From positions 1,874,175 through 1,938,174 of the forward strand of contig NC_013385.1 in assembly GCF_000024605.1 (NCBI RefSeq): a stretch of DNA of 64,000 nt, given 5' to 3'. This stretch comes from Ammonifex degensii KC4 (GTDB lineage: Bacteria; Bacillota; Desulfotomaculia; Desulfotomaculales; Ammonificaceae). Below the pieces are notes generated by a model, which worked only from the letters and a program-made list of their open reading frames with translations, made no database searches and was not told the origin of the DNA. Positions 1 to 8,374 of this stretch are shown here, in pieces. The position numbers were made by a program, and so were the translations under genes. Every line of letters starts with the position of its first letter. Position 1 is the stretch's first letter.

Positions 1-332
1 ACCAGACAGTCGCCCAGGGCCTCCCTCTTAGCCCTTACTGCCTCCGGCGTGGCCATGTCGGCCATGGGGCAACCAGCATTGATATCGGGTAAAAGAACTA
101 CTTTGTCCGGGGAGAGGATGGCCGCCGTTTCCGCCATGAAGTGAACGCCACAGAAGACCAGAACTTTAGCGGGAGTCTCGGCCGCTTGGCGGGAAAGCTC
201 CAAAGAGTCGCCTACGAAGTCGGCTATGTCCTGGATCTCCGGCCGCTGGTAGTAGTGGGCCAGGATGATAGCCTCTTTCTCCTGCTTGAGCCTCAGGATC
301 GCCTCTTGCAGCTCCTTTACCTCATCGGCCAA
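1..332 (-). CDS. nadA: Quinolinate synthase NadA, N-terminal part (runs off the window)
   Basis: The reverse strand reads about 110 codons of NadA, the [4Fe-4S] enzyme that condenses iminoaspartate with dihydroxyacetone phosphate to quinolinate for NAD synthesis. The rest lies beyond base 1. Visible signatures are [19 protein letters not shown] near residue 25, [11 protein letters not shown] near residue 60 (its Cys is a cluster ligand in the family) and [11 protein letters not shown] near residue 85. I place the start at a TTG at 332 because GGGGAG lies about 9 bases upstream and the nearby ATG is out of frame. It sits 72 bases downstream of panD on the same strand and may be cotranscribed with the pantothenate genes. 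Confidence 0.85.
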   Translation of the reverse strand, partial: MADEVKELQEAILRLKQEKEAIILAHYYQRPEIQDIADFVGDSLELSRQAAETPAKVLVFCGVHFMAETAAILSPDKVVLLPDINAGCPMADMATPEAVRAKREALGDCL

Positions 333-404
333 AGTACACCATCTCCCCGGAAAGGCGCAAAGCCTAAAGTTTGCTTAGATTTTACGGAACGCAAACAATT
401 ACTG

Positions 405-755
405 TCAAGCAACCACCCGGTTGCGCTCGTCTACCAGGACCACGCGCGGCTTCATCTTTCCGGCTTCCTCCTCGGTCACCCAGGCGTAGGCCATGATGAT
501 TACCTTGTCGCCGGGAACCGCCAGGCGGGCTGCCGCGCCGTTGAGGCAGACCACCCCTGAGCCCTCCGGACCGGGTATGACATAAGTCTCCAGCCGCACC
601 CCGTTGTTGAGGTTAACCACCTGCACCTGCTCGTAAGGGAATATGCCTGCGGCCCGCATGAGGGCCTCGTCCAGAGTTAGGCTCCCCTGATAGTTGAGGT
701 TGGTCTCCGTCACCGTGGCTCCGTGGATCTTGCTACGCAAGAGTACCAGTTGCAT
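405..755 (-). CDS. panD: Aspartate 1-decarboxylase
   Basis: Makes beta-alanine from aspartate for pantothenate. At 116 residues it is close to the usual length of about 125. The N-terminus [18 protein letters not shown] is typical, and [12 protein letters not shown] holds the Gly-Ser bond that the proenzyme cleaves to create its pyruvoyl cofactor. The gene begins 3 bases after the panC stop, so it is the last pan gene of a tight panB-panC-panD operon. No key residue appears to be missing. Confidence 0.95.
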   Translation of the reverse strand: MQLVLLRSKIHGATVTETNLNYQGSLTLDEALMRAAGIFPYEQVQVVNLNNGVRLETYVIPGPEGSGVVCLNGAAARLAVPGDKVIIMAYAWVTEEEAGKMKPRVVLVDERNRVVA

Positions 756-758
756 AGT

Positions 759-1625
759 TTACCCCTGCACCTCCACCAGGAGGTTGTCGATGAGGCGGGC
801 CCGGCCGAAGTAGGCGGCCACCGCCAGGAGGTAGGTCATCCCCGGCAAAAGGACGGTCGCCGGCTCAAGGTCGGGCCAGCTCACAATCTCCGCATAATCG
901 AGCCGGGCCAGAGGCTCCGCCTGGATGGTGCGGCTCAGCTTCTCTTGCAAGACACGGGCCTCTCTTTCTCCCGCCTTCACCGCCTCTTCGGCCTCCTTAA
1001 GGGCCCTAAAGAGCACCGTGGCCGCTTTTCTCTCTTCTGGGCTGAGGTAGGTGTTGCGGGAGCTCAGGGCCAGTCCGTCCGCCTCGCGCACCGTCGGATG
1101 CACCTTTATCTTCACCGGGAAGTTGAGATCCTCCACCATCCGCTTTATGACCGCCACCTGCTGGGCATCTTTAAGGCCGAAGTAAGCGCAGTCGGGGCAT
1201 ACGAGGTTGAAAAGCTTGGCCACCACCGTGGCTACCCCCCGGAAGTGCCCGGGGCGCGACCTGCCACAGAGCACCGAGGTTAGCTGCCCGGTAACCTCCA
1301 CGTAGGTAGCAAAACCCGAAGGGTACATTTCCTCCACTGAGGGCGCGAAGAGAAGGTCGGCGCCGGCTTCTTCTACCAGCCTCCGGTCCCGCTCCAGGTC
1401 CCGGGGATATTCACGGTAATCCTCCCGGGGGCCGAACTGTAAAGGATTGACGAAGATGCTCACTACCACTCTATCCACTTCCTGGTCGGACCGCGCCTGG
1501 CGGATAAGGGCCAGATGCCCTTCATGCAGGAAGCCCATGGTAGGAACGAAACCTATTTTTTCCCCCCGGGCCTTGGTAGCCGCCACCCAGGAGCGCAGGT
1601 CCGAAAGTCGCTTTACCACCTTCAT
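759..1625 (-). CDS. panC: Pantothenate synthetase (pantoate--beta-alanine ligase)
   Basis: Joins pantoate and beta-alanine with ATP, through pantoyl-adenylate, in the cytosol. The 288-residue product has the expected order of motifs: VPTMGFLHEGHLALIR near residue 27 (HIGH-like ATP site), VSIFVNPLQFGPREDY, GLKDAQQVAVIKRM near 150 and LALSSRNTYLSPEER near 185 (KMSK-like loop). The open frame extends upstream into panB, but the ATG at 1625 (MKVVKRLSDL) has an AAGGAGGGG site and overlaps the panB stop as ATGA. Translational coupling to panB is therefore likely. Confidence 0.95.
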   Translation of the reverse strand: MKVVKRLSDLRSWVAATKARGEKIGFVPTMGFLHEGHLALIRQARSDQEVDRVVVSIFVNPLQFGPREDYREYPRDLERDRRLVEEAGADLLFAPSVEEMYPSGFATYVEVTGQLTSVLCGRSRPGHFRGVATVVAKLFNLVCPDCAYFGLKDAQQVAVIKRMVEDLNFPVKIKVHPTVREADGLALSSRNTYLSPEERKAATVLFRALKEAEEAVKAGEREARVLQEKLSRTIQAEPLARLDYAEIVSWPDLEPATVLLPGMTYLLAVAAYFGRARLIDNLLVEVQG

Positions 1626-2464
1626 TCTTTCCCCTCCTTGAAGGCCCGGTACTCTTCTGGCGCCATGGAGAAAGAGTGCTCTGGCCCGGGAAAGACCCGG
1701 TTCTGCACCTCCTCCCGGAAGGCAGCCAGGGCCTTCTTTATCTCCTCCACCAGGTTGGCATAGCGCTTGACGAACTTGGGGGTAAAGCCTCCATACAGCC
1801 CCAGAAGATCGTGGGTGACCAGCACCTGCCCATCGCAATGGGGACCTGCCCCTATCCCTATAGTGGGCACGGGTAAAGAAGCGGTGATTTCCTGGGCCAC
1901 CTCCTGGGGCACGCACTCCAGCACCAGGGCGAAGACCCCTGCCTCCGCTAGCGCCTGGGCATCGCGGATAAGCTTACGGGCTGCCGCCGCTTCCTTCCCC
2001 TGTACCCGGTACCCACCCAGCTGGTGGACGTACTGGGGAGTAAGCCCTATGTGCCCCATCACCGGGATGCCACTTTTAACTAAAGCTTCCACCGTAGGAG
2101 CAATCTCTTCTCCCCCCTCCAGCTTCACCGCTTCCGCCCCCGCCTCTTTTAGAAAGCGCCCGGCGTTCCTTATGGCCTCTTCTTTACTCACCTGGTAAGA
2201 GAGGAAGGGCATATCCCCAATTACCAGGGCCCGTTTTACCCCCCGCACCACTGCCCTGGTATGGTGCAACATCTCCTCCATGGTCACTGGCAGGGTGTTG
2301 GGGTACCCTAGCACCACGTTACCCACCGAGTCTCCTACCAGGATGGCGTCGATGCCCGCTTCGTCTACCAGGCGGGCCAAGGAGTAGTCGTAGGCGGTGA
2401 GCATGGTGATGGGGCGCTTCTCCATTTTCCAGCGCCTAAAATCGGCCGTGGTTACCTTGTTCAC
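1622..2464 (-). CDS. panB: 3-methyl-2-oxobutanoate hydroxymethyltransferase
   Basis: Transfers a hydroxymethyl group from methylene-tetrahydrofolate to ketoisovalerate, giving ketopantoate. The 280-residue TIM-barrel protein shows the metal and substrate motifs ILVGDSVGNVVLGY near residue 40, MGHIGLTPQYVHQLGG near 135 and TIGIGAGPHCDGQVLV near 200. The GTG start at 2464 overlaps the end of the upstream DUF2520 gene and its stop overlaps panC, so the three are transcribed together. The C-terminal tail after residue 255 is not diagnostic. Confidence 0.95.
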   Translation of the reverse strand: MNKVTTADFRRWKMEKRPITMLTAYDYSLARLVDEAGIDAILVGDSVGNVVLGYPNTLPVTMEEMLHHTRAVVRGVKRALVIGDMPFLSYQVSKEEAIRNAGRFLKEAGAEAVKLEGGEEIAPTVEALVKSGIPVMGHIGLTPQYVHQLGGYRVQGKEAAAARKLIRDAQALAEAGVFALVLECVPQEVAQEITASLPVPTIGIGAGPHCDGQVLVTHDLLGLYGGFTPKFVKRYANLVEEIKKALAAFREEVQNRVFPGPEHSFSMAPEEYRAFKEGKE

Positions 2465-3330
2465 GCGTTTTTACCCCCTTCAAAGATCTCTTCCAGCGCC
2501 TGAACCTTCTCCTCCGCCAAGCCCCTATCCCGCGCTATCTTCAGGGTATAAAGACCCAGAACGCGGTAGATCTCCCACTCCTCAGGATTAAGAGCCGACT
2601 TGTGGCGCCTTATGGTCTCCTGGTCCCCCCGTGCCACCGGCCCGGTAAGAGCCCCTACGGTACCCAGCGCCAGAACGTTCCGCAGGGTCCCCTGGATGAG
2701 GGGAAGGAAAGCGGGCATTATCTGCTCCTCGGGCAGGCCAGCCCGCACGGCCAGCCTTTTCATGAAGTGCAAAAGACTTACCAGGTAGTTAGAGGCCGCA
2801 CAGGCGGCGGCGTGATAAAGGGGTTTGTCGGCCGAGCGAAGGAGCCAGAAGGAACCCCTGAGATCGGCCACCAGGGTCCGGGCAAGCTCCTCGGCACGCT
2901 CATCTCCCTCGAACACGAAAAAGCTTCCGGCCAAGAGCTCTGCCGCCGTCTCCCGGTCGGCAAAGGATTGCAGGGGATGAAGAGAAAAGATGATGGCCCC
3001 CACCTCGGCGGCCGGCCGGAGTACCTCCGCCGGTAGGGAACCGCTGGCGTGGGCCACCCACTGCCCAGTGCGAAACCCTCCTTCCCGCGCTATCACCGCA
3101 GCCACTTCGGCAATGGCATCGTCCGGCGTAGTGAGAAAAACTAGTTCTCCTCTTTTAGCCGCTTCTACCGGATCCAGCACCGCCGCGCCTACCCGCCCAG
3201 CCAGATAACGGGCCGAAGAAAGGCTACGGCTGGCCACCGCTACTATTTCGTACCCCTGCGCTTTGAGACCCACCGCCAGAGCCGTGCCCACCCGCCCGGC
3301 TCCTACGATGGCTACTGCGGGTCGCTGCAA
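2461..3330 (-). CDS. Rossmann/DUF2520 dehydrogenase, candidate ketopantoate reductase (PanG-like)
   Basis: A 289-residue protein with an N-terminal NAD(P)-binding fold (AIVGAGRVGTALAVGL at residues 7-22) and a helical DUF2520-type C-terminal half (HAAACAASNYLVSLLHF near 185). No ordinary panE lies in the cluster. A DUF2520 relative, PanG, is known to serve as ketopantoate reductase in Francisella, and this gene overlaps panB by 4 bases, so reduction of ketopantoate to pantoate is a reasonable inference. The sequence alone does not prove the substrate. The TTG start at 3330 follows AAGGAGGGATACC and is well supported. Confidence 0.75.
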   Translation of the reverse strand: MQRPAVAIVGAGRVGTALAVGLKAQGYEIVAVASRSLSSARYLAGRVGAAVLDPVEAAKRGELVFLTTPDDAIAEVAAVIAREGGFRTGQWVAHASGSLPAEVLRPAAEVGAIIFSLHPLQSFADRETAAELLAGSFFVFEGDERAEELARTLVADLRGSFWLLRSADKPLYHAAACAASNYLVSLLHFMKRLAVRAGLPEEQIMPAFLPLIQGTLRNVLALGTVGALTGPVARGDQETIRRHKSALNPEEWEIYRVLGLYTLKIARDRGLAEEKVQALEEIFEGGKNA

Positions 3331-3362
3331 AGGTATCCCTCCTTAGAAGGAAGCTTGCGCGG

Positions 3363-3419
3363 AAAAACAAAAACCCTCCGGACGGTTGCCGGAAGGCTTC
3401 CTGACTTCCCCTACCGTCC
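3363..3419 (-). promoter_or_regulatory. Candidate attenuator in the leader of the pan operon
   Basis: On the minus strand a terminator-like hairpin is formed by 3396-3389 (CCTTCCGG) and 3381-3374 (CCGGAGGG), followed by GTTTTTGTTTTT at 3373-3363. Its central bases can instead pair with upstream sequence: GGACGGT at 3419-3413 is complementary to ACCGTCC at 3386-3380. That would prevent the terminator. The hairpin lies about 35 bases before the DUF2520 start and about 145 bases after the speE stop, so it could also simply end speE transcription. I recognise no riboswitch class. Confidence 0.45.
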
Positions 3420-3540
3420 GTCTCGGTCCTGAGCGGATCCAAGCGGCCTTAAAATTTCTTATGGTTTTAAACCAAATCGAGCTTTATTTCCGGTACGGCT
3501 CCGGAAACTTGCACGGATGCCGTCCTCAAGCGGTTTTATT

Positions 3541-4404
3541 CTATTCTATACCCAGCTTGTTCCGCAAGAGCTTGGAAAGGCTGAAGACCCGGCGGTGGGT
3601 CTCCGCGTCATAATACTTAAGACCAGGCGGCAACTCCCCCCGGGGACCAAGATCGGGCAAGCCTTTGAGGCAGACGAAAAATCCCCAAAGATCCTCAAAG
3701 GAAGGGACGTACTCGGCATAAGGAAAAACGAGAGGAAAAACCTGGCACAGAAGGCGGTAAAGGTGATCGAAGCCCGCGCTCCTGAGCCCCGAAAAGGCTG
3801 AGGTCCCCTGCACCGCCACCACCCCGGGGCTGGCCAAAGCTTGGTCCAAAAGCTGGTAAAAGTTCAGGTTATGGACGGTGCTGGCTGGACCCACTACGTC
3901 GTCAGTAACGTCCACTATGGCCACATCAAAAGGCTCCCCCCGGTAATCCTGCAGGAAACGGGCCACGTCGGTGAAGACCAACTCGACGCGCGGGTCATCA
4001 AGTGGCGTGCGTCCCAAGTATTCCTGGCAGAGCTCCACTACCTCGCGGTCTATGTCCACCGCCACCACCCGGCTGACGGAAGGGTAGCGCAAGATCTCCC
4101 GCACCACCTTTCCCTCACCGGTACCACAGATCAGCACCCGCCGGGGTGCAGGGTGGGCCAGCATCCCCGGGTGCACCAGGAGCTCGTGGTAGATAAACTC
4201 GTCTACTTCCGCCGACTGGATATCACCGTCCAGAAAGAGGCACCTTCCCCATCCCTCTATGTCCATTATCTCTAGCTTCTGGTAAGGGGTCTGCCGGGCC
4301 GCCAGGACGGACTTGACCTGGTAGACCCGGTACCCCCCTACGTCCGGCATCCAGTACCACTTGCCCGACGGATCAAGCCCCCACCTCTGCTTGGTCTCCT
4401 CCAA
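3541..4404 (-). CDS. speE: Spermidine synthase family aminopropyltransferase
   Basis: Transfers an aminopropyl group from decarboxylated S-adenosylmethionine to a polyamine such as putrescine. The 287-residue product has the N-terminal beta domain, then the Rossmann core VLICGTGEGKVVREIL near residue 92 (GGGEG loop with Thr in place of the second Gly), VVAVDIDREVVELC near 115 and DVAIVDVTDD near 158, where family members keep the catalytic Asp. The start codon is TTG at 4404, inside the 3' end of the radical SAM gene, so the two share a transcript. The exact amine acceptor cannot be read from sequence. Confidence 0.88.
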   Translation of the reverse strand: MEETKQRWGLDPSGKWYWMPDVGGYRVYQVKSVLAARQTPYQKLEIMDIEGWGRCLFLDGDIQSAEVDEFIYHELLVHPGMLAHPAPRRVLICGTGEGKVVREILRYPSVSRVVAVDIDREVVELCQEYLGRTPLDDPRVELVFTDVARFLQDYRGEPFDVAIVDVTDDVVGPASTVHNLNFYQLLDQALASPGVVAVQGTSAFSGLRSAGFDHLYRLLCQVFPLVFPYAEYVPSFEDLWGFFVCLKGLPDLGPRGELPPGLKYYDAETHRRVFSLSKLLRNKLGIE

Positions 4405-5452
4405 AATCTTTCCCCCTCCTCTCCAGCACTTGGGAGGCAGCCACCCGCGGGCACAAGGGGTCGGGCGCTAAAAGGTCGCCCTTCATGAGGTAGGCCCGCG
4501 CGAAGCAGCCGCCGGCGCATTCTTCCTTAACCGGGCAATCGAGGCAGGGAGAGGAAAGCTGGGGTTCTGCCAAAGCACGCACCAGGGGATGCTTGGCCTG
4601 CTTGGCCCAAACCCGCGCCAATCCTTCCCTCACATTGCCCAGTCTTACGTCCAGCACGTCGCAAAGGAGAACTTCTCCCGTCGGTCCCACGTCGAGCTCA
4701 GTGCAGGCCCGACAGCTGTAGTAGTAAACGTAAGGAGAACGGACGATAAGACCCGCGAAAGGCAGACACCACAGCCACACCGGGAAACGAAGCCTTTCCG
4801 CTTCTCTTTCCACTTCCCGCACCACCCGGCAAAGGGTAGGGCTCGTCAGGGCCATATCCTGCCTCGCCTTACCTGCCGGCATGACGGGAAGGTAGATGGC
4901 CGCCCGCGCACCCCAGGAAGAGGCTAGGTGGGGAAAAGCTGATGCCTCCGCCGCGTTATAGGTGCCCAGGGCCATGACCAGGTAAAACTTGACTCCCGCT
5001 CGTCTGAGCCTGGCCGCCGCCGCCTGCACCTTTTCCCAGGTTCCCCGGCCCCGCACCATCTCGTGCGTCTCCGCTTTGACCCCGTCCACGCTCAGATACA
5101 CCTCTACGCCCAGGGCGGAAAGCCGCGCAGCTACTTCCTCGGTGCAGGCCAGGCCGTTGGTCACCACCGTGGTTCTTACCCCTCGGGCCCGGGAGCGCGC
5201 CATGAGCTGGAAGATGTCGGGACGTAAAAGTGCTTCACCCCCGGTGAACCCCACGTACTCCACTCCCATGTCCAGGGCTTCCTCCAGCATTCTTTCGGCG
5301 GTAGTGGTGTCGAGCTCCGGTTCAGAAGCGAAGCGCTTGGCTACGTAACAGGCGCGGCAGGAAAGGTTGCAGCGCGAGGTGATGAGCCATATGAGGCTGT
5401 CGGGAGTCTGCCACCGGGCAGTAGTGTTGTCCTCGTCCTCCTCGTCCACCAT
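4373..5452 (-). CDS. Radical SAM/SPASM domain protein of unknown substrate
   Basis: A 359-residue radical SAM enzyme. CNLSCRAC near residue 28 is the CxxxCxxC site for the SAM-binding [4Fe-4S] cluster; GFTGGEALLRPDIF near 67 is the GGE motif. A C-terminal SPASM-like region begins at CRACTELDVGPTGEVLLCD near 245 and continues with CLDCPVKEECAGGCFARA near 305, enough cysteines for auxiliary clusters. SPASM proteins modify peptides or proteins, or act in heme-type pathways. No small precursor peptide gene is visible nearby. Its last 32 bases overlap speE, so a link to polyamine or protein modification is possible but only an inference. Confidence 0.8.
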   Translation of the reverse strand: MVDEEDEDNTTARWQTPDSLIWLITSRCNLSCRACYVAKRFASEPELDTTTAERMLEEALDMGVEYVGFTGGEALLRPDIFQLMARSRARGVRTTVVTNGLACTEEVAARLSALGVEVYLSVDGVKAETHEMVRGRGTWEKVQAAAARLRRAGVKFYLVMALGTYNAAEASAFPHLASSWGARAAIYLPVMPAGKARQDMALTSPTLCRVVREVEREAERLRFPVWLWCLPFAGLIVRSPYVYYYSCRACTELDVGPTGEVLLCDVLDVRLGNVREGLARVWAKQAKHPLVRALAEPQLSSPCLDCPVKEECAGGCFARAYLMKGDLLAPDPLCPRVAASQVLERRGKDFGGDQAEVGA

Positions 5453-5489
5453 TTCACCCCCGAGATACTATAGCAAAGAGTCCCGCTTT

Positions 5490-6248
5490 TCAGCAACCGA
5501 GCCGCTGGTGCGCCTTCACTGCCTCCACTATCTTGGGAAGGATAATCCCTGCCTGGCCGCGGAGCACCACCGCTGCCCGGTCGTCGGCAGGAGTGGGCTC
5601 GCGGTTGACGATGATCAACTGTCGGGCGTAGTCCACCAGACTTGCCGCCGGGTAAACCGTGAGGCTGGAGCCCACCACCAGCAAGAGGTCGCAACCCTGG
5701 CGAAGGAAAATCGCCGCCCGGTGGAAATCGGGGGTCATGGGCTCGCCAAAAAGGACAACGTTCGGCCGCAATATTCCCCCGCACCCGCAGCGGGGAGGGA
5801 GGTCGTCTTTAGCCCAGGCCTCCTCGGCCAGGCTGAATGGGGCCGCGCGGCGGCAACGGGTACAGACAAGGTTCTCCAAATTGCCGTGCACTTCCCAGAC
5901 CACCTGCGAGCCCGCCTTCCGGTGCAGGCCATCTATGTTCTGGGTGACCACCCCGCGCAGGATCCCCATCTTTTCCAGTTCCGCCAGGGCCCGGTGCGCC
6001 GGGTTGGGCTGGGCACGCCGGTAGTTCTGCCACATGGGAAGGAAAAAGCGGTAAAAGCGGGCCGGGTCGTGTAGAAAAGCCTCACCGGTGGCCAGGGCAA
6101 GGGCCTCCGGGTTGGACCACAAACCTGTCCCCGGCGAACGAAAGTCGGGGATGCCGCTTTCCGTGCTCACTCCCGCGCCAGTGAAAGCATAGGCCTTTTG
6201 GGCTTTAAGTAAAAGTTCGGCCGCACGGTCAATCTCTTTCCCATCCAT
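5490..6248 (-). CDS. cobB: NAD-dependent protein deacylase (sirtuin)
   Basis: Removes acyl groups from lysine using NAD. The 252-residue protein has the full Sir2 core: FTGAGVSTESGIPDFRSP near residue 20 (NAD site), TQNIDGLHRKAGS near 105, catalytic His in WEVHGNLEN near 122, and the zinc ligands in CTRC and CGCGG. Length suits a class III-type bacterial sirtuin. Its start lies within the last bases of folBK (20-base overlap), an arrangement suggesting cotranscription with the folate genes. Family members are named cobB, npdA or srtN; I use cobB loosely. Confidence 0.92.
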   Translation of the reverse strand: MDGKEIDRAAELLLKAQKAYAFTGAGVSTESGIPDFRSPGTGLWSNPEALALATGEAFLHDPARFYRFFLPMWQNYRRAQPNPAHRALAELEKMGILRGVVTQNIDGLHRKAGSQVVWEVHGNLENLVCTRCRRAAPFSLAEEAWAKDDLPPRCGCGGILRPNVVLFGEPMTPDFHRAAIFLRQGCDLLLVVGSSLTVYPAASLVDYARQLIIVNREPTPADDRAAVVLRGQAGIILPKIVEAVKAHQRLGC

Positions 6249-7107
6249 ACCCCTCCACCCTTTCTATTTCTTGTTCCTGCTCAAGTTTATCCGCCCACTC
6301 ACGCGCTCCTTTACCGTTCGGCAACTTGAGCTCCGGCATAAGATCGGCCAGGGGAACTACCACAAAAGCCCGCTCGGTGAGGCGAGGATGGGGGAGAACC
6401 AGCTCCTCTGTTTCCACCGCGAGATCCTCGTAAAGAAGAAGGTCGAGATCGATAGGGCGGGGACCCCACCTTTCCTCGTTTTCCCGCCTACGCCCCAACT
6501 CCTTCTCTATTTCCAGCAGACTTGCCAGGAGGCCGAAAGGAGAAAGAAAGGTGGAAATGAGGGCCACGGTGTTAAAGAAATCGGGCTGATCCGTCTTTCC
6601 CCAGGGGGCAGAGCGGTAAAGGGGAGCCACTTTCTCCAGCTTTATCCCCGGAGTCCTACCTAAAGCCGAAAGCGCCGCCTTTAAGTTCTGGAGCCTATCC
6701 CCTAAGTTGCTCCCCAGTCCCACTAAAGCCTTAGCGGGCTTCACCTTCCGGTATCTGGCGATTTCCACTCCCACGCGCTCAAAATAGCCGGGCAGGGGGG
6801 CTCCCGGCTTTTCCACCCGCACCTTCACCCGCCGCACCAGCGGGAAAAAGGAGAGAAGCCTTTCCGCTACCGCCTCGGCCAGCGCCTCCAGCAAGAGGAA
6901 AGAGCGCTGGCCCACCACCTCCTCCACCACCCGGTAGGCTTCTTGGTAGTTGACCGTCAAATGAAGTTCGTCCTTTTTCCCGGCAGGCCGGAGATCGAGA
7001 CAAAGCTCGACGTCCAGGCGAAAGTTCTGGCTGTATGTCTGCTCTTCCGGCAGAACCCCGTGCCGTCCCGGAAAGAGCAACCCCTCAAGGTAAATTTTAT
7101 CTTTCAA
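6229..7107 (-). CDS. folBK: Bifunctional dihydroneopterin aldolase / HPPK (FolB-FolK fusion)
   Basis: Two folate enzymes in one 292-residue chain. Residues 1-120 match dihydroneopterin aldolase (GLLFPGRHGVLPEEQ, VNYQEAYRVVEEVV). Residues 125-290 match 6-hydroxymethyl-dihydropterin pyrophosphokinase (LVGLGSNLGDRLQNL near 130, RWGPRPIDLDLLLY near 215, LPHPRLTERAFVVVPL near 240). The fusion would channel dihydroneopterin to the pyrophosphate ester used by FolP. The start is TTG at 7107 behind GGGGGAG and overlaps folP by 11 bases. Confidence 0.93.
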   Translation of the reverse strand: MKDKIYLEGLLFPGRHGVLPEEQTYSQNFRLDVELCLDLRPAGKKDELHLTVNYQEAYRVVEEVVGQRSFLLLEALAEAVAERLLSFFPLVRRVKVRVEKPGAPLPGYFERVGVEIARYRKVKPAKALVGLGSNLGDRLQNLKAALSALGRTPGIKLEKVAPLYRSAPWGKTDQPDFFNTVALISTFLSPFGLLASLLEIEKELGRRRENEERWGPRPIDLDLLLYEDLAVETEELVLPHPRLTERAFVVVPLADLMPELKLPNGKGAREWADKLEQEQEIERVEGYGWERD

Positions 7108-8281
7108 GGCTTCTCCCCCTAACCAGAGCGTCGGTCATGCGCACCACCCGCACCATCTGCTTGACGTCGTGCACCCGGACGATATCGGCTCCTTTGACGA
7201 TGCTCACCGCCACCGCCGCCGCCGTTCCTTCCAGCCTCTCCTCCACCGGCAGGTTAAGAACGTACCCTATAAAGGACTTGCGCGAGGGGCCGACGAGTAT
7301 GGGCAACCCCAGGGACTTCAGTTCATCAAGCCGCCGCACCACTTCCAGGTTCTGCTCCGGGGTCTTGCCGAAACCTATGCCCGGGTCGAGGATGATATGC
7401 TCGCGCGGGATGCCGGAGGCCACAGCGTACTCCACTCGCTCGGCCAGGTGATCTATTATGTCCCCCATGAGGTCGCGGTACTGGGGAGTTGAAGGGTTGT
7501 GCATGAGCACCACCGGGGCCTCGTAGCGCGCTACCACTGCCGCCATATTGGGATCGGCTAGCGCCCGCTGGTCGTTGATGAGGTGCGCTCCACGCCGCAG
7601 GGCTTCCTCAGCCACCACTGCTTTGGAGGTATCGATGGAGATGGGGACGGGGACCTCCGGCAGAATAGCTTCCAGCACCGGAATAACCCGCCGCAATTCC
7701 TCTTCGGCCTCCACCGGTGTGTGCCCCGGCCGGGTGGACTCCCCACCCAGATCGATGATATCTGCTCCCTCTTCCACCATTTCCAAAGCCCGGGCCCGCG
7801 CCGCTTCTACCGTGTTGTACTTTCCTCCGTCGGAGAAGGAGTCTGGGGTGACGTTTAAGATCCCCATAATGAGCGTCCTTTCCCCCAACCGGAGTTCCCG
7901 ACCCCGGCAATTGAGCCGGAAAGGATGGAACCCCTCAGCACTTTCTAGGACCTGGGCCAGCTTTTCCGCCAGCCGGGGCAGGCCAAAGGGCTGCTGCTTA
8001 AGCTTGGCAATTAACTGCCGGAACTGCTTGAGGGTGCCCAGGAGGAGGACATCGGTACGCTCTACGGTATAGGTTACAGTTCCCCGCGCCACCACCGCTT
8101 CTCCTCCCCGGGCCAGCATCTCCTGCTTGAGGATGTTGGCCTGTACCGGCGTAAGATCCCTCACTTTTACCGCCCGAAAGACCGCTTTAGGGGCCATGAT
8201 CTTCTGCCCGGGCTCGTCAGCCCCGATCTTCCTTATCTCTTCCAGAGCCGTGGCCAGGTCAGGAATACTTATCACCCGCAC
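7097..8281 (-). CDS. folP: Dihydropteroate synthase with N-terminal extension
   Basis: Couples p-aminobenzoate to the pterin pyrophosphate. The 394-residue product is longer than the usual 270-280. Residues 1-130 form an extra N-terminal region seen in many clostridial FolP proteins, with no motif I recognise. The catalytic barrel starts at LIMGILNVTPDSFSDGGKY near residue 137 and contains DLGGESTRPG near 177 and a final GADIVRVHDVKQMVRV near 370. GTG at 8281 is preceded by GGGAGG. The folP-folBK-sirtuin genes overlap in series, so this is one operon. Confidence 0.93.
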   Translation of the reverse strand: MRVISIPDLATALEEIRKIGADEPGQKIMAPKAVFRAVKVRDLTPVQANILKQEMLARGGEAVVARGTVTYTVERTDVLLLGTLKQFRQLIAKLKQQPFGLPRLAEKLAQVLESAEGFHPFRLNCRGRELRLGERTLIMGILNVTPDSFSDGGKYNTVEAARARALEMVEEGADIIDLGGESTRPGHTPVEAEEELRRVIPVLEAILPEVPVPISIDTSKAVVAEEALRRGAHLINDQRALADPNMAAVVARYEAPVVLMHNPSTPQYRDLMGDIIDHLAERVEYAVASGIPREHIILDPGIGFGKTPEQNLEVVRRLDELKSLGLPILVGPSRKSFIGYVLNLPVEERLEGTAAAVAVSIVKGADIVRVHDVKQMVRVVRMTDALVRGRSLER

Positions 8282-8309
8282 CCGAGAAAAACCTCCCTTT
8301 CAAAGCAAA

Positions 8310-8342
8310 GGTCGCAGGAAGATGATGCCTCTTCCTGCGACC
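8310..8342 (-). terminator. Rho-independent terminator after the hdr genes
   Basis: GGTCGCAGGAAG and CTTCCTGCGACC form a perfect 12-bp stem with a 9-base loop. On the minus strand it is followed by TTTGCTTTG and on the plus strand by CTATTTTTA. It lies between the stop of the HdrD-like gene and the folP start, so it separates the two units. Confidence 0.8.
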
Positions 8343-8374
8343 CTATTTTTAGCCGGAAAGCACCTGGATTCCTG

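Noticed and set aside
7097-8281. folP as a fusion with an unknown N-terminal enzyme
   Set aside because: An extension of this length is common in clostridial FolP proteins and has no catalytic motif I can see.
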